From: Amphimedon queenslandica
Taxonomy: Eukaryota; Porifera; Demospongiae; Haplosclerida; Niphatidae
Direction of reading: 5' to 3'
Assembly (NCBI RefSeq): GCF_000090795.2
Contig: NW_003546266.1
Span: forward strand, 414,853-478,852
DNA length: 64,000 nt
How positions within the stretch are numbered: position 1 is the stretch's first letter; each line of letters begins with the position of its first letter. Shown piece by piece: positions 1 to 11,841 of this stretch. Position numbers and translations under genes: made by a program. Below the pieces are notes generated by a model. That model was not told the DNA's origin. It saw nothing but the letters and a program-made list of their open reading frames with translations, and ran no database searches.

Positions 1-987
1 CAGTCATCATTATTTGGAATGATGTCACAAAGCAGCCTAGCTTGCTTGTATGGCTCTGGATCATTATGGAAAGAAAATTTCAAAATGCTTGAGCTTGACG
101 AGGTCATGCGTCAAAGGGGAGATACAAATTGCTTGGTCGAGTGAGAACAGGTAGTTGTACTAATGATGACATACAAGTCTTAGAAAGTCGTGAGATTACA
201 ACTGACTCAATTGATTATCCTATGCATGCACTTCATGTTTATAGGAGCAATGATAGTGTAGATAAAAGAACAAGTACATGTTAAATTCACTGGCCAGTGA
301 ATCCGATCAATATGCAATAAAAGCAGATGATTTCAAAACTAGTCAAACTGATGACTTTGATTTGTCTAAACTTTCTAAAAAGAAGTCCGAAACTGGAAAT
401 TTGCATCACGTACTTACTTTAGCAATTGGTGCTAGAGTGATGTTGACTATAAATATTAATGTGAGTGATGGCCTGGTTAATGGAGCTAGAGGAGAAGTGG
501 TGCAATAATAAAAAATTACAATCTTCAAGTTAAAAAAATCCTAATTAAATTTGATGATTCAAATGTAGGAAAAGAAGCCATTAGTGTCAGTCCATACCGC
601 AACAGATTCAATGATGCAGTCCCTATTGGTAAGGTACAAGCTAAGTTTTTTGCATTTGGGAAAAAAGGAGCTGAAGTAACTAGATACCAATTTCCTTTAG
701 CACTTGCTAGGGCCAGTACGATTCATAATATACAGGGATAAACTTTAAATGAAATTGTAGTAGATATGGAACAAAGCAGTAATTTTAATCCTGGGCATGC
801 ATATGTCACTTTTAGCCGTGTAAAAAGATTAGAGGGCTTGTATATTATTGGCTTTAACCCATCTGCAATTAAAACAATTGAGAAAGTAGATGAAGAAATG
901 CAGCGTCTTAAAAATAAAATAATTGATATACCGCACAGCATTATTTCTAGTTGTGGAACTATAATTTCACTTGTAAATATTAGATAA
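1..987 (+). pseudogene. PIF1-family helicase, C-terminal part (Helentron)
   Basis: Helicase text is seen in pieces: LWKENFKMLELDEVMRQ near 63-115, ALHVYRSNDSVDK near 228-265, then GARVMLTININVSDGLVNGA in the 278-508 frame. Next come YQFPLALARASTIHNIQG near 680-738, HAYVTFSRVKRLEGLYIIGF near 796-855 and a basic tail. These match the late motifs of PIF1 helicases, including the VSDGLVNG segment and the final AYVxxSRV motif. The frame shifts near 130, near 270 and after 508, and a stop at 739-741 replaces the usual Gln after HxIQG. Another stop at 985-987 separates the helicase from the endonuclease, which continues in the same frame. The role would have been unwinding DNA during rolling-circle-like transposition. 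Confidence 0.75.
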
Positions 988-1617
988 GTAATAGCTAATT
1001 TGGCAGATATAAAATTTGACAGTAGCCTATCAAACGTTTCCATATTTGCCATGTGTGAAACATGGCTAACAGAAAATCAAGAAATACCTTTATTGAGAGA
1101 AGGGCACAGTGTAATTAGGTGTGACATATCTATAAATAATAGCCATGGGGGTGTACTATTGTCTATGCCAGAGCATATGCATCCTAGAAATACTAATAAG
1201 ATTAATAGGCCTGGTATTGAAGCATTAGTGACAACCCTTGACCTGAGTAATAGTTTTTGTATCAATATTATTTTAGTATACAGATCACCGAATGCTCCAC
1301 TGCAAAATCTTTTTCATGTATTGATACAATTATTTAATATAATTGATTCATTTTTGCCAACATTAGTCATTGGAGACTTTAATGAAGATTTGTTGGCCAA
1401 TAATCCTAATAGATTATTAAGTTTTTTGACTGATAATAATTTCAAACAAATGGTAAAGACTCCTACTACAGATAGGGGGACCTTGATTGATCATGTCTAT
1501 GTTAATAGTTTGTTATCTGATGTTGTTTGCACTGTCATTGATTGCTATTACTGTGATCACGACATTGTTTGTTGTAACATACCGTTTCACTGTACAAATA
1601 CTGATATTGAAGGGTAA
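988..1617 (+). pseudogene. EEP endonuclease domain of the Helentron
   Basis: The frame of the helicase continues after one stop into an endonuclease/exonuclease/phosphatase domain of the kind carried by LINEs and Helentrons. Visible motifs are SIFAMCETWLTENQE (the E-T-W metal-site strand), VIGDFNEDLL (GDFN), RGTLIDHVYVN and YCDHDIVCC (the S/C-DH motif). Length fits a complete domain of about 210 residues. The last codons are displaced by the TTAA-type MITE at 1611. Past the MITE, at 2355-2376, the frame continues for six residues (TGIYEQ) to a stop, so the domain was probably complete before that insertion. It would nick DNA for the element. Confidence 0.75.
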
Positions 1618-2350
1618 CTCAACCCAAAATTTTTTTTTGCCGAAATAAGTTGGTAATAAAGAAAAAATCATTGGAAAAATAAGGAAAATTATCAAAAAGT
1701 ATTGTTTCCATACTAAATCTTGGGTCAAAAGTTGCAATTTCTTGCCTTGCAGCCATTTTGTCAAAATCACTTCCGGTTGTGGGTGTGGTCACGCAATGAC
1801 GTACATGGGGGAACATTAGCAAGTTTCTGCATTGAAATATTAGCAAATTCAAGGCTGAATATCTCAGCTATGCATGCAAGAAAGCAATTTTAATCAAGTG
1901 GACCATGTAGGACTAATCTAAAGCTTACTACAAACATTAATACTGGTGAAAAAAAATCAATATATTTAAAAAAAAATTATTTTGACAAATTTAAATTTTG
2001 ACTGTATATACTAGCTCTGTTAAGCTCTTAATACTTGAAAAATACCTCTTAATACTTGAAAAATACCTCTTAGCTGCTTTCTTGCACTCATAGCTGAGAT
2101 ATCCAGCCTTGAAGTTGCTAATATTTCAATGCAGAAACTTGCTTATGTTCTCCCATGTATGTCATCGCGTGACCACAACCACAACCGGAAGTGATTTTGA
2201 CAAAATGGCTGCAAGGCAAGAAATTGCAACTTTTGACCCAAGATTTAGTATGGAAACAGTACTTTTTGATAATTTTACTTATTTTTCCTATGATTTTTTC
2301 TTTATTACCAACTTATTTCTGTGAAAAAAGTTTTTGGGTTGAGTTACCCT
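1611..2350. mobile_element. Foldback MITE with TTAA-type flanks, copy 1
   Basis: The two ends are long inverted repeats of about 240 bp each: the left arm starts AGGGTAACTCAACCC and the right arm ends GGGTTGAGTTACCCT, separated by roughly 200 bp. Flanks are TTGA (1607-1610) and TTAA (2351-2354), one change from a TTAA target duplication as used by piggyBac-like elements. It has no coding capacity. The element at 22957-23662 shares the AGGGTAAC end and TTAA flanks but a different interior. It inserted into the Helentron endonuclease reading frame. Confidence 0.8.
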
Positions 2351-2756
2351 TTAATACAGGGATATATGAACAGTAAGCCGTTTTGGTGGTTCGGCAGTTT
2401 ATCCATTCCCTTGTGAAATTGTTGCACCCGAAAATGTAGGGATGAGAAATTAATGTTTTAGTACCTCCCTAACATGGCTGATAACCATCAACATTATACA
2501 CACATTCACACACAAAATGCATTCACTCTAAATAACAATTAAGTAAGTTTTTGCTCTTTAACATAGCTCATTAATTTGTATTATTGATATTATCAGGAAT
2601 ATTTAATACAAATTATAGTCCATCCACCTCTGCTACATTGCATGAATCAAGAAATGCAAACTGTTAATGGAAGGGGTAAATGGTTTCTAATTTTGCTGAA
2701 AAGGTATGTAATAAATTTCTTAAATGTAATATACTACTTGTTTTGTATAATAGCAC

Positions 2757-2785
2757 TTCCTCCTCCTCCTCCTCCTCCTCCTTCC
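2757..2785. repeat. (TCC)n microsatellite
   Basis: About nine uninterrupted CCT/TCC triplets. Simple repeat in non-coding sequence. Confidence 0.9.
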
Positions 2786-2890
2786 TGTGATGGTCTGTAC
2801 TTGCTTGGTTCATTTTTATGGTCCAAAGAAATTAAAGTACACATGTGTTAGTACCACATTTTTCATTAATAATTATGTAGATGTGCAAAG

Positions 2891-3248
2891 GTTGAATGGG
2901 TTTTCCACCGCACTACATGGCGTGGTGGTTTTTCCCAGGGGATACCTGAAGGGCCCAGGTCCCCTAAATGAAGAACCCTCTTTCGCCAATATGGCTACTG
3001 CAATAATTGAAAGAGTGGAAAATAATATAAGGACATGCAAATGTGGTATGTAAACTATAATATAATTTCAAATAATTTAATTAAAATTTTATTGTAGAAT
3101 TCAATAATACTTAACAATTTAACAATGTCATAGTCAATGTAATAGCAATTTGTTCAAAGTAAACTATACATTTATATACGTTACTACATTTTGTTCAGAA
3201 GTTTGATAGGTTTTTCACCACATTAAATGGTGTGGCAGTTTTTCCCAT
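2891..3248. repeat. Pair of related hairpin segments
   Basis: The segment at 2891-2938 and one at 3201-3248 share the same plan: GTT(G/T)GAT(A/G)GG followed by TTTTCCACC-type bases, a small hairpin (CCACCGC...GCGTGGTGG in the first, CCACATTAAATGGTGTGG in the second) and TTTTTCCC. This is a degenerate local duplication of unknown origin. The rest of 2377-3686 shows no supported gene. Confidence 0.45.
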
Positions 3249-3686
3249 CAGACATGGTGTCATAAATACTGCTACAAATGTGGTAAATTAGGTATATTCT
3301 TATTGTTAAATGCTTTAATGAAATATCTATTTTTGAATAGGATTCAATGGTATTGTACTTGGAATAAAGTTGCAATGAATTACATGCATAGTCAGGTTAG
3401 CATTTTTTGGATTGTTCATACTTTTTCTAATGACTTTTTTAATTTTGTGTTTTATAATTCTGCATTTTTAGTAAATTTTTGTTACTACATTATTCTCAAT
3501 ACAACATAATTTTCAATAAATTTTATCAAATTGGCTCTATTTTTGTTAAATGAAGTGATTAAATGAATACAGTGTACATTATAGATAGGAAAGTCTTTTC
3601 AAAGTTTATTTCCTTATATACTTCCTTTTTTTGCCTGAATCTGAAGTTGGAAGCAGGCCCTGGATAAAGGAATGTAGTATAGTAAT

Positions 3687-3824
3687 TCAACTGTACAAAG
3701 AACATACTAGTTCTCTTTTTAATGATATAATTTCAGATATTTTTGATCTTCTCTGGTCACTATAGACTTTAATCTGCTCACTTAATTGAGACACTTCCTT
3801 CTCCAAAGCTAAGATTCTATCCAA
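3687..3824 (-). CDS. Terminal exon of an unrecognised coiled-coil protein
   Basis: On the minus strand a pyrimidine-rich acceptor (TTTTGTTTTTGGCCAG) opens a phase-0 exon of 46 codons ending in TGA. It begins LDRILALEKEVSQLSEQIKV and continues SDQRRSKISEIISLKRELV. The heptad pattern of Leu/Ile with many Lys/Glu predicts a coiled coil. I cannot identify the protein and see no convincing upstream exon between 3825 and 4300. The open frame at 3958-4152 lacks a good donor. It could be the last exon of a host gene or a gene relic. Confidence 0.45.
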   Translation of the reverse strand: MDRILALEKEVSQLSEQIKVYSDQRRSKISEIISLKRELVCSLYS

Positions 3825-4305
3825 CTGGCCAAAAACAAAAGAGGAATATAGTTATTATGGTACATAAACAACAAAATACTTTTTCCATTTTTACAGCAGG
3901 TTCCATATTATACTTGCTATAGATAACAGTGATCAAGGAATGTAAGGAAGATTCTTGCTAAGAAAGAATGTAGCTATATTTATAGACCTTCTGATGCAAT
4001 GATGTAGAGGCTCTAATCAAAGCTGATGTGGCTTTAAATCCTGGATGCCACGTAAGCTTATGCAAACTGACTGATGTGGCAACCAGAATTTGAAGAGATG
4101 CAATCAAAGCAGTGATGTCACTTGTTACTTCAATTTCTTGAGTCCACATCATGAGCCACTCTCAACGCCCACTCCAAGAGGAAGCCACTAGCCAATCTCT
4201 TCCTGACACATCAGCTTGATGCTACATCATCAATGTGGTATCCAGAAAAATTATATAAATGAAGTAAAGTTAAAAAAGAAAATCATAAAGTTTAAGATAA
4301 TTATA

Positions 4306-5335
4306 ATGTCTCTGAAGAGAAAACTTTGTGAAACTTCAAAGGATGAAGGTGAATCCTCATCGGCAACCACTAGTGTTGAGTGTGCCATCCAGTCTCTGTC
4401 TCCTATGAAAAAATCTAAAAAAGGCAATAATTATTATGTTGGTGTAGGCAGTGACGGACAGAAAAGCTTACGTTTCATAGGCTTTGACAGCGAATCAAAT
4501 AAGACATTGAACTCATATCAGATGAAAGGGCAGTCCGTTTCCATCAGAAACTGTACACTGAAACCTGGAGAAAAAGAAGATGAAGTTTTTATCAATCGTA
4601 ATACTGTGAAGAGTCAACTAAAAAGATAGATGTGAAACATACTCTCTTTCAGACAAGAACCATAAGTCAAATACAAGAGCTAGAAGACGGCGTCATGGTC
4701 CACTTAAGAGCAAAAGTATTATCCACAGAACCTCCTTGAGCTGAGGACTGGTACAAGATGTTTTACTTTGTGATGGCAGCCACACAATTGGTCTGTCAAT
4801 CTGGGAAGACAATGTAAATCAGCTTCAGGTAACGAAGATGTATAAGTTTCAAAGCTTATACACACGAAGCTATCAAGGAATAAGAAGTCTAACATTTACA
4901 AGAAATAGTACTTACAATATCGATGAAGAAAACATACCAGTTGATGCAGAGGAAGAAAAATTTGAAATGCTAATTGATGCAAAAATAGTTGAGGTGCAAA
5001 ACTTTTGCATTCACCTAAAATGCATTCATTGTAGTAATAATGTATTGTTTGGTGCTAACTTTCATACAATTGTTAGGTGTTCGAGTTGCAATGTTCTTCA
5101 ATCAATTGAAGACCGCCAGTATGAATTCGAAGTTAGCACAAATGCAATTGCCAGCAATGATACTGAGAAGATCTTTAAGCTCTCGAAAGACATCATCCTG
5201 AAAATTCTTGATATTGATGACTCCACAGAATTATCTGCAGAAATGGAATCAAATTTGCTGAGAACGCCTTCAATGAATATTGAATACAATAAGAACAATG
5301 GCTATGTTAAAGACATAAGTTTCAAGCAACAATAA
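4306..5335 (+). pseudogene. RPA1-like single-strand DNA-binding protein, broken
   Basis: The first frame starts MSLKRKLCETSKDEGES and includes SLRFIGFDSESNKTL, an OB-fold-like N-terminal region. In a second frame come TRTISQIQELEDGVMVHLRA and AKVLSTEPP. A third frame carries LLCDGSHTIGLSIWEDNV, a typical RPA OB-fold strand pattern, and continues to 5335. The last part contains CIHLKCIHCSNN followed by VRCSSCNV, a four-cysteine zinc ribbon as in the C-terminal OB fold of RPA70. At least two frame changes and one stop (about 4738) break it. RPA-like proteins are known cargo of some Helitrons. A broken Helentron lies 1.9 kb upstream on the same strand, so this may be its SSB gene, but it could also be a separate transposon-linked or host-derived copy. 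Confidence 0.6.
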
Positions 5336-5776
5336 CTATGTCACAAGAACACTATTAACTCTTTTCTCATTTACCTCATGTATTGTAATAGTATATACTT
5401 TTTTGCTATGGTTACCATTATTATTAGCTATCAGTACTCACTTGTTTAATCATTGATAATAAGAACATTTAAAAATGGATATAGTTTCCGCCAGGAACCA
5501 ACCCTCGGTAGAAGGTAAAAGGGGAAAAAAGTTACCATACTCTGCCACTTTCTCCTTAAATGCATGCAATGCCCAAGTCACACCCAGTAAAATGGTGGTT
5601 GGTGGTAACTGTAGTTATAACTTCAGTGAAATTAATGTAGACTGTAGAGTATATGCTATATGTTTCTTTCTTATTGTACATCTGTAGGTTGGGACAAAAG
5701 TCATGCTTCATGAGGTGATGAAACTTGTATAGAAAAAAATGTAAGTGTGGACATATAAATAAAAATAAATATAAAT
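5336..5776. other. Non-coding, nothing recognised
   Basis: AT-rich sequence following the RPA-like relic. A short open frame at 5475-5687 shows no motif or splice context, and I do not support it. Confidence 0.5.
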
Positions 5777-6013
5777 GTGACCATAATTGACAAAAGGGCC
5801 CTTATGGTGGATTTTAAAATTCATCGTTATAATGGAAAATATCAACCTGTGAGTGCTTTGTCAGAAAATAATTGTTTCTAAAAGTTTCATGGTAACTTTT
5901 TGCATCCTGTGGAGTAGTTTTATGATAAATGGGGCTCAGGAAGTTGGATTTTTTAGGCTTGGAAGACAAATTTCACTACCCGCCATAAGGTACCTTTTGT
6001 CAATTATGGTCAC
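5777..6013. mobile_element. MITE family A, copy 1 (8-bp target duplication)
   Basis: 237-bp non-coding element with inverted ends GTGACCATAATTGACAAAAG and its complement CTTTTGTCAATTATGGTCAC. It is flanked by a perfect 8-bp direct repeat ATATAAAT (5769-5776 and 6014-6021). Two further copies lie at 40593-40805 and 46725-46961, sharing internal words such as TCCTGAGC or GGGGCTCAGGAAGTTGGA and ACTCACAGGTTGATATTTT. An 8-bp duplication would suit hAT or P-like mobilisation, but the ends do not start with a familiar hAT terminus, so the superfamily is open. Confidence 0.8.
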
Positions 6014-9000
6014 ATATAAATAAATTCAATATTGCAAAGGGCCTTAAAAGGGGTGGGGACCAAGCTAAAACCTTTGTGCTTTGCCTAAGGTCCTTTCAAA
6101 GGTTGAATTCCGCTCTGTGCTCTTATATACTGTATAGCTGAAATTTTGGAACGAATTAAATTTGGCATTTTGATAGCCATTTGCCAAAATAAAATCCACC
6201 ATTTTGAGCCATTATACACATGCTCAATAGCATGTGGCCACAAATTTGCCAAATTAACATTTGCCAATCACCAAAATTTAGCAATTTGCCAAATTTAACT
6301 CCCTTCAAAATTTTCCTAATGTAAAGTAATGTAAGTAATTCCTAATCAGAAATCAGGTGAAACTTTTACACAAATTAAAAATGCTTATGTAACGCTTATA
6401 TAAAATGCTTATACATATATATTTTTATATATATGTATCAAAAGAAATTTTTTTAATGACAAATTTTGTGTTAGCCAATTTTGACTAAATTTTTGGCAAG
6501 CAACCATGAAAGATGGATAGCCTTGTTGTTTGGTTCTCTTATAGCCATTATTGAAGAAATTTTGTCATTGGCCTCAATTTTTGGAATATTTTAAAAATTT
6601 GTAAAAAAATTTGGAATCGACTCAAATTTTTGACACAACATGAGAACATGTATATGTATCAGAAAATATTATAAAATTGGAGAATTTTCTTCCAGTCATT
6701 TTTGACAAAATTTTGAAAACAAGAAAAATCTTTGGTTGTTAACCCAATTTTTGAGAAACTTCATAAAATTCATTGAAAATCTAGTTAGGCTGATGTATTA
6801 TGTATTACTAATAGTCTACTATTAGAATCATTTATGATTAAGTTAATCATGCTGAAATTTAAAGTATCTTAAGATTACCGTACAAGTTGATTTATTGTTG
6901 AGAAATTAATATTGGTGATTAGTGGTTTTATGAAGAAATTGTAAATACAAAAACCACCATTTTGTTTCAATTTGAGCATGCTCAATGGCACTTGGCACCA
7001 AATTGCCAATATAAAATTCACCAATAACTTTCTAGAGGAAAATTGGCCAAATATTACTCTTGCCAATAAATCATCTTGTACAGTAAGTTGAAAATACATG
7101 TAAAACATATGATTTTATATAGTTATACATGTACATGTATGTGACATGTATACATGTACATTGTTCTGGTTTTAGTAATAGTTTCATATTAATACATGTA
7201 CATGATGTAATATCACTCTTTATGCAATTACTATTAAGTTCTCTATCTCTTCTATTACTATAAGTGTGTAACTATCTGTTCATTGTTTTTCATGCATTAT
7301 AAAAACTTACATATTATGCATATACATCAAAGCAATAGTCAGGTGGGGCCTGACAGCATGTGGCAATGACAGAGGGGGGGGGAGAGGAAGCATTCTTGTG
7401 GCAAAGAATGTACATGTAGTATGTGACCAGAGCTAGAGAGGAGTGGCTATATATTACATGTATTTCACATTTCATAGACTATGCTGTTAGAACATCAAAT
7501 GTTCCATCCTAAAAATATATAGAAAGGATCAGGCTAAGAAGCCATAATAATAATAACCAGCAAGTTTGCAATTAAGACCAATTCTATAACTAGTGGCCCA
7601 AAGCTTTGTAGCTTTAATCATAACATTTGTTTTTTATGTTTTTATTTAAATCAAAAGATATAACTTGTGCATAAGTACTACATGTATATAGTAAGGTCTC
7701 AGGATTAATTATTGTTGAGCCTCTTTCTTTTTCTCTTCCTCCTCCTTCTATTATTTTTACTAGTACCATTTGTGATATGTTTCAAAATTTCCTTTAAAGC
7801 CTGCATCAAAGTACAGAATTAAATCAAAACTTGTTTGTACCATGCTTGATTACTTTTTCGCATTGAATTATTGTTTGCATAAACAAGATCATATGGCTTA
7901 GCTTGCCATACTACCATGCTACATTTCTTACAAAGCCTAGATATTATAATGTGCATATAGCATACATGTAACATTATAAGTGACTTACTTTTCAAGGTAT
8001 TATACATGTGTGTAGGTGGCCTTAGTAGTGTGATACTAAAGCAAATGGCCCAAGACAATAAACCTATACACATAACAATGCACTATAACATCACATAAAA
8101 TAGAAGAGTGGGTGACTTACGAAATATTAGCCGTAGCATGACACGGTTCTTCATCAATCTTCCTTTTAGACCTTTCACTCCAAGTGACATGCTAAGTCTG
8201 CTTTGTCATGCAGCCTTTATATAAGGCTGCAGTAAAAACCCTGCCCAATCAGTTGTGATTCCTTAATGTACATAATTCATAAGCTGGCATGCACATGTAC
8301 TGGAGCAAGGGAGGTGGCTTTTGCATAAAGTTTAGTAGCTATAGTTTATAATGACCTTTCCCTATCACCTCTGATGTAGATTTTAACACCCCAATAACTG
8401 TAGGCTGGGGAATGGTCTGGCTAGCGAGACTAGACGAATTGTGCTTGCATGCTCATGTATATTAATTGTTTTGTATTTTCATTATTAAACATAATTGTCT
8501 GTTCTTTTCTATAACATGTACTAATGTTTGAGTAGATGACTAGCCCACAAGCATGACTACATGCATCAAATTTAGAAAAAAATGTATAGACACAGTATGC
8601 TTATAGTACATGCATGTTTATATGAACACAGTTTGCAAAACATAGTTCTTTAGGGGGCTTCATTCAATAAAGTCATTATGCCCTTCCGAACTTTTAACGG
8701 AGCCCTCTCTCCCTCTTCCTCTCCCTCTTAGGCCTTATGAAGATCCAAACACTCTGACTGATCCCCTTTTCTCTACAGCATGAACAGAGGAAAAGGAATT
8801 GGAGCTGATAGCAATAGATTGCTTGCTTTGTCTCTGCTTTTCTTAGCCTCCAGCTGCCTCTTACATTTTCTTCTATTGTTTTATGAAGACAATAAATTTA
8901 TAAGTCATTTTCATACTCATTTCTTCATTATTTTTACTTCTTTTTGTTTATTTTTAAAATAAATTCTAAATTATAGTTTTGGCTGGAAACTGTCCACGTG

Positions 9001-9080
9001 CATGCAAGAAGAAGGAGACCAGCACTGACTGAACTATCTGGTGTATAGATCTAGCATATAGAAAGCTATAGATAGGTAGA
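6014..9080. other. Intergenic, rich in degenerate dispersed repeats
   Basis: No supported gene. At 6100-6300 and 6880-7090 occur diverged words of a dispersed repeat (AAATTTGCCAAATT, CACCATTTTG...GCATGCTCAA). The 6560-6740 segment resembles 12560-12720, 13890-13960 and 30690-30850 (AAAATTTGTAAAAAAA...ACAACATGAGAACATGTA...GGAGAATT). At 8401-8440 GGTCTGGCTAGCGAGACTAG looks like a MITE terminus. A CT-rich run lies at 8700-8730. Confidence 0.5.
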
Positions 9081-9081
9081 G

Positions 9082-9120
9082 TGGCAAACAATGCTGGATT
9101 TACTACAGCATTGTTTGCCA
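9082..9120. repeat. Short perfect hairpin
   Basis: TGGCAAACAATGCTG (9082-9096) is followed after nine bases by its exact complement (9106-9120). This gives a 15-bp stem with a 9-nt loop directly upstream of a possible gene relic. Function unknown. Confidence 0.6.
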
Positions 9121-9214
9121 CCATCTAGGAAAGAGCACTTTAAACGTGTCAGTCTTCATCCAGTTCTTCTCTATAAGTCTTCACTACAGTAGCGGCCCCG
9201 CTGAGCCTCCTCAT

Positions 9215-9358
9215 TCAGTGCAGGAATATTCAAGAAGAAAGGAATACAGCAAATTGGTGAAATGGATCTACGACCATCAAGCCAACCCTACAGAAAACAG
9301 CTATAATTGGCTTATACTCTACTATTCAGGAATGAAACGGACTGAAGCACCACCATAG
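9215..9358 (+). pseudogene. Possible TALE-type homeobox relic
   Basis: The frame reads EYSRRKEYSKLVKWIYDHQA, then NPTENSYNWLILYYSGMKRT. The first part resembles helix 1 and the loop of TALE homeodomains (family pattern L-K-K-W-x-x-D-H-x-x-N-P-Y-P-T-E). NW-x-I followed after a few residues by MKR resembles the helix-3 NWFINARRR-M-K-R pattern. About 20 residues between PTE and NW (helix 2) are missing, and the helix-3 Asn/Arg residues are not kept, so it cannot be a working homeodomain. A stop follows at 9356-9358. The resemblance is suggestive and based on short motifs only; chance similarity is possible. Confidence 0.3.
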
Positions 9359-9504
9359 AGACTTTTGCCAACTTCATGGTGGCGCCACAGGGATAAAGAA
9401 GAAAGGAATGCTGGGGAAGTCAGTGGGATCATAGATGGGGTCCAGCGATAGGCGCTCTACCTCTACGCACTGATCTATCATTACGACCTCTTAAACCATG
9501 CAGA

Positions 9505-9815
9505 TAGATCAAATGCACCTCCATTACATCACGCTCCATTATCTGCACAGATCTGTGATGCAGCTTCGTCTAGATCTACATTTCTCATAAGATTTCACCA
9601 GATTACTTTGTGCTCCGGCATCTTCTATCATTCTAGCACCTCCATTACATCACAGTTCTTCATTGCCAGCTAGATTTAGTATGTTGCATGCAGGTACTTA
9701 TCCTTCATCAATTTCTCAGGATATTTAGTTGCCAGAGTTTGTATCAGCAGGGACATCTCCTGACATTCTGGAACCTCCATTACATAATAACAGTTCCCTG
9801 GAACCTCCATTACAT
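9505..9815. repeat. Scattered direct repeat ACCTCCATTACAT
   Basis: ACCTCCATTACAT recurs four times (near 9510, 9648, 9774 and 9803) with partly similar flanks, a decayed low-copy tandem array. I see no gene from 9360 to 11500. Confidence 0.5.
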
Positions 9816-10653
9816 TATAGCTTTTACGTACAAATTAATGATCATTTCATTAATTTTACATTAAAATCGATGATAATAACTCAAAAAATGTAGCACAATT
9901 GTTATACTTGCATGTGTAAATGTAGCTTGATTTGTTGATAACCTCCTTTACTAATAATTGAAGGGCTCACAGCTGTCAGCAGAGATGCTAGGAAGGATTG
10001 ACACTTTAAAACACCCTTTACAAAGAAAAAAAAGTTAACAGCTTAAATATAAATGCAATGGTGGAGTGCATTAAATTTAATTTTATCCACTTAGCTTGCA
10101 TTATCATCTACATGTACATGTACATTGTCCATCTATATTATACATCTTAATTATTTTCTGCCATCAAAGTAAAAATATGCTTATTCAACCCTAACCATCA
10201 ATCCTGCCTCCTGTTCCCTGGTGTTTTCAGCATTGATGGGAAAGCACATACATGTACATTCACATGTATGATGCATATAATGTCTCAATTTAAAGCACTA
10301 ATGCAGTGATGAAATGCACAAATTTATATAATCTATTTGTAGACAAAATTTTAACATTTAAGAGGAGAAAGGGAAGGAGAGAAGGAGGGAGAGACAGGGG
10401 TGATAGGGAGAGAGGTGGTAGTCTGAATAGTTTCACTAGCCAGACTCTTGCCTGCCTACAGTCAATCACTGGGGTGGGCAAGGGTCTGGCAATAATATAG
10501 CAAAACTAAAAAAGGGAAGGGAAGGAGAGATAACAAAGGAGTAGATAAAGTGCGAGATACAGAAAGAGTATTCTTGTGTGCCACATGCATCAAAATAAAG
10601 ATGGAGAAGCAAGGCTAAATATAGTACTGACCACATAATTAAAAACATTCATT

Positions 10654-10721
10654 ACTTAGTACACTACTACAAGTACCATGTATAGATACTTAGTACACTA
10701 CTACAAGTACCATGTATAGAT
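10654..10721. repeat. 34-bp tandem duplication
   Basis: ACTTAGTACACTACTACAAG and the following bases to ...TAGAT occur twice head to tail without a difference, indicating a recent duplication. Confidence 0.85.
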
Positions 10722-11511
10722 ACATACAATAATACATGTGTGTGTAAACTGCATTAAACCTACTCATAAACAACAACCCAATCACTAAAATTGGCCCTGC
10801 CTTATTCCCTATCAATAAGTTGCTATGGTAACTACTTTAATTCCCTTCCCTATCAATAAAAACTACTTTGCTACCTGAGAGCCATTACATTTGACTTCTT
10901 AAATTATAAGCACATGCATTTGGGTTTGCTCAGAGAACTGCTATAGCAAACCATACAATATCACCGATTACATAAAGACAAGCCACAATATAAACAAGCA
11001 GCAAACTAAAATGTAACAAGTGCTGTGATTCAGGAGATTTATCATGTATTCTTGACTGTGGCATATATGGTGTACAAAATCAATCTAGCAAAATTAAATT
11101 CATGGAAAACATTGACAGACAAATATTTGAATCTATGCAATTGTTTGTTACATGTAAATATTTGCATCAAAATTGAAAAAATGCGAATCATGTACATTTA
11201 AAAAAATGTGAAATTAACTTACATGTATTTAAAATGTAACTTATGATTCATTTTTAAATATAGCTATTGTGAGAAAGAAAACAGGCATATACATGTACAT
11301 GCATGAAAACATTTTAAATGAGTTCAAGGATTATCTGACACTCTCACGAAAATAAATAGATTACACCCATAATGAATGTATACTAGCTATAGGGTACTAT
11401 AGGCTGGTTGGGAAAGAAGCTTCTAAGAAAGCATTGATCATAAAAGCAAATAAGTGCATGTACAAGTATGACACTTGTGAATAAACACACTTACATTGGC
11501 CCTGCCATATA

Positions 11512-11841
11512 CAGTACATCCTCCATTATCTGAACACCTTGGTGCATTTTTATTTAAAGAAATGTTTGGATAACTAAAGAGTCCGGATAAGTGAAATACA
11601 GCGCATAACACAGTAGACAGACCTATCCTGTCCTTTTTTGAAGAATAAATGTGCATGGCTTTTGTTTCTCTAACTCGCAAAGCATCTCAGACTTCTCTTT
11701 AATGGCCTTCCTCTTGGGTAAGCTCCATTAAACTCATGCTCCAGTAGCCATTTTAACTGGTTATTAATAAATTAACTAGTCTGAGCATGAGCATTAGAGG
11801 CAGCCATGATAACCGGTGTTCAGATAATAGAGGATGTACTA
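11512..11841. mobile_element. pogo/Tigger-like MITE
   Basis: About 330 bp with imperfect inverted ends CAGTACATCCTCCATTATCT and ...AGATAATAGAGGATGTACT, bordered by TA. The CAGTA...TTATCTGAACACC style of end resembles pogo/Tigger termini. It carries no transposase. Confidence 0.65.

Larger units (their letters stand above)
1..2376 (+). mobile_element. 3' part of a Helentron-type Helitron, broken
   Basis: The left edge of the window runs into the C-terminal half of a Helitron-like protein: PIF1-type helicase motifs followed in the same reading frame by an endonuclease/exonuclease/phosphatase (EEP) domain. Helicase plus C-terminal EEP endonuclease is the known hallmark of the Helentron group of Helitrons. 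The Rep/HUH domain would lie upstream, outside the window. The protein is interrupted by frame changes and stops, and a 740-bp MITE (1611-2350) sits inside its last codons, so this copy is dead. I could not identify the 3' terminus of the element; it lies beyond 2376. Confidence 0.75.

Noticed and set aside
4020-4230. Clustered TGATGTGGC/TGATGTCA words resembling CRE/ATF sites
   Set aside because: Spacing is irregular and the copies degenerate; could be a decayed small repeat.
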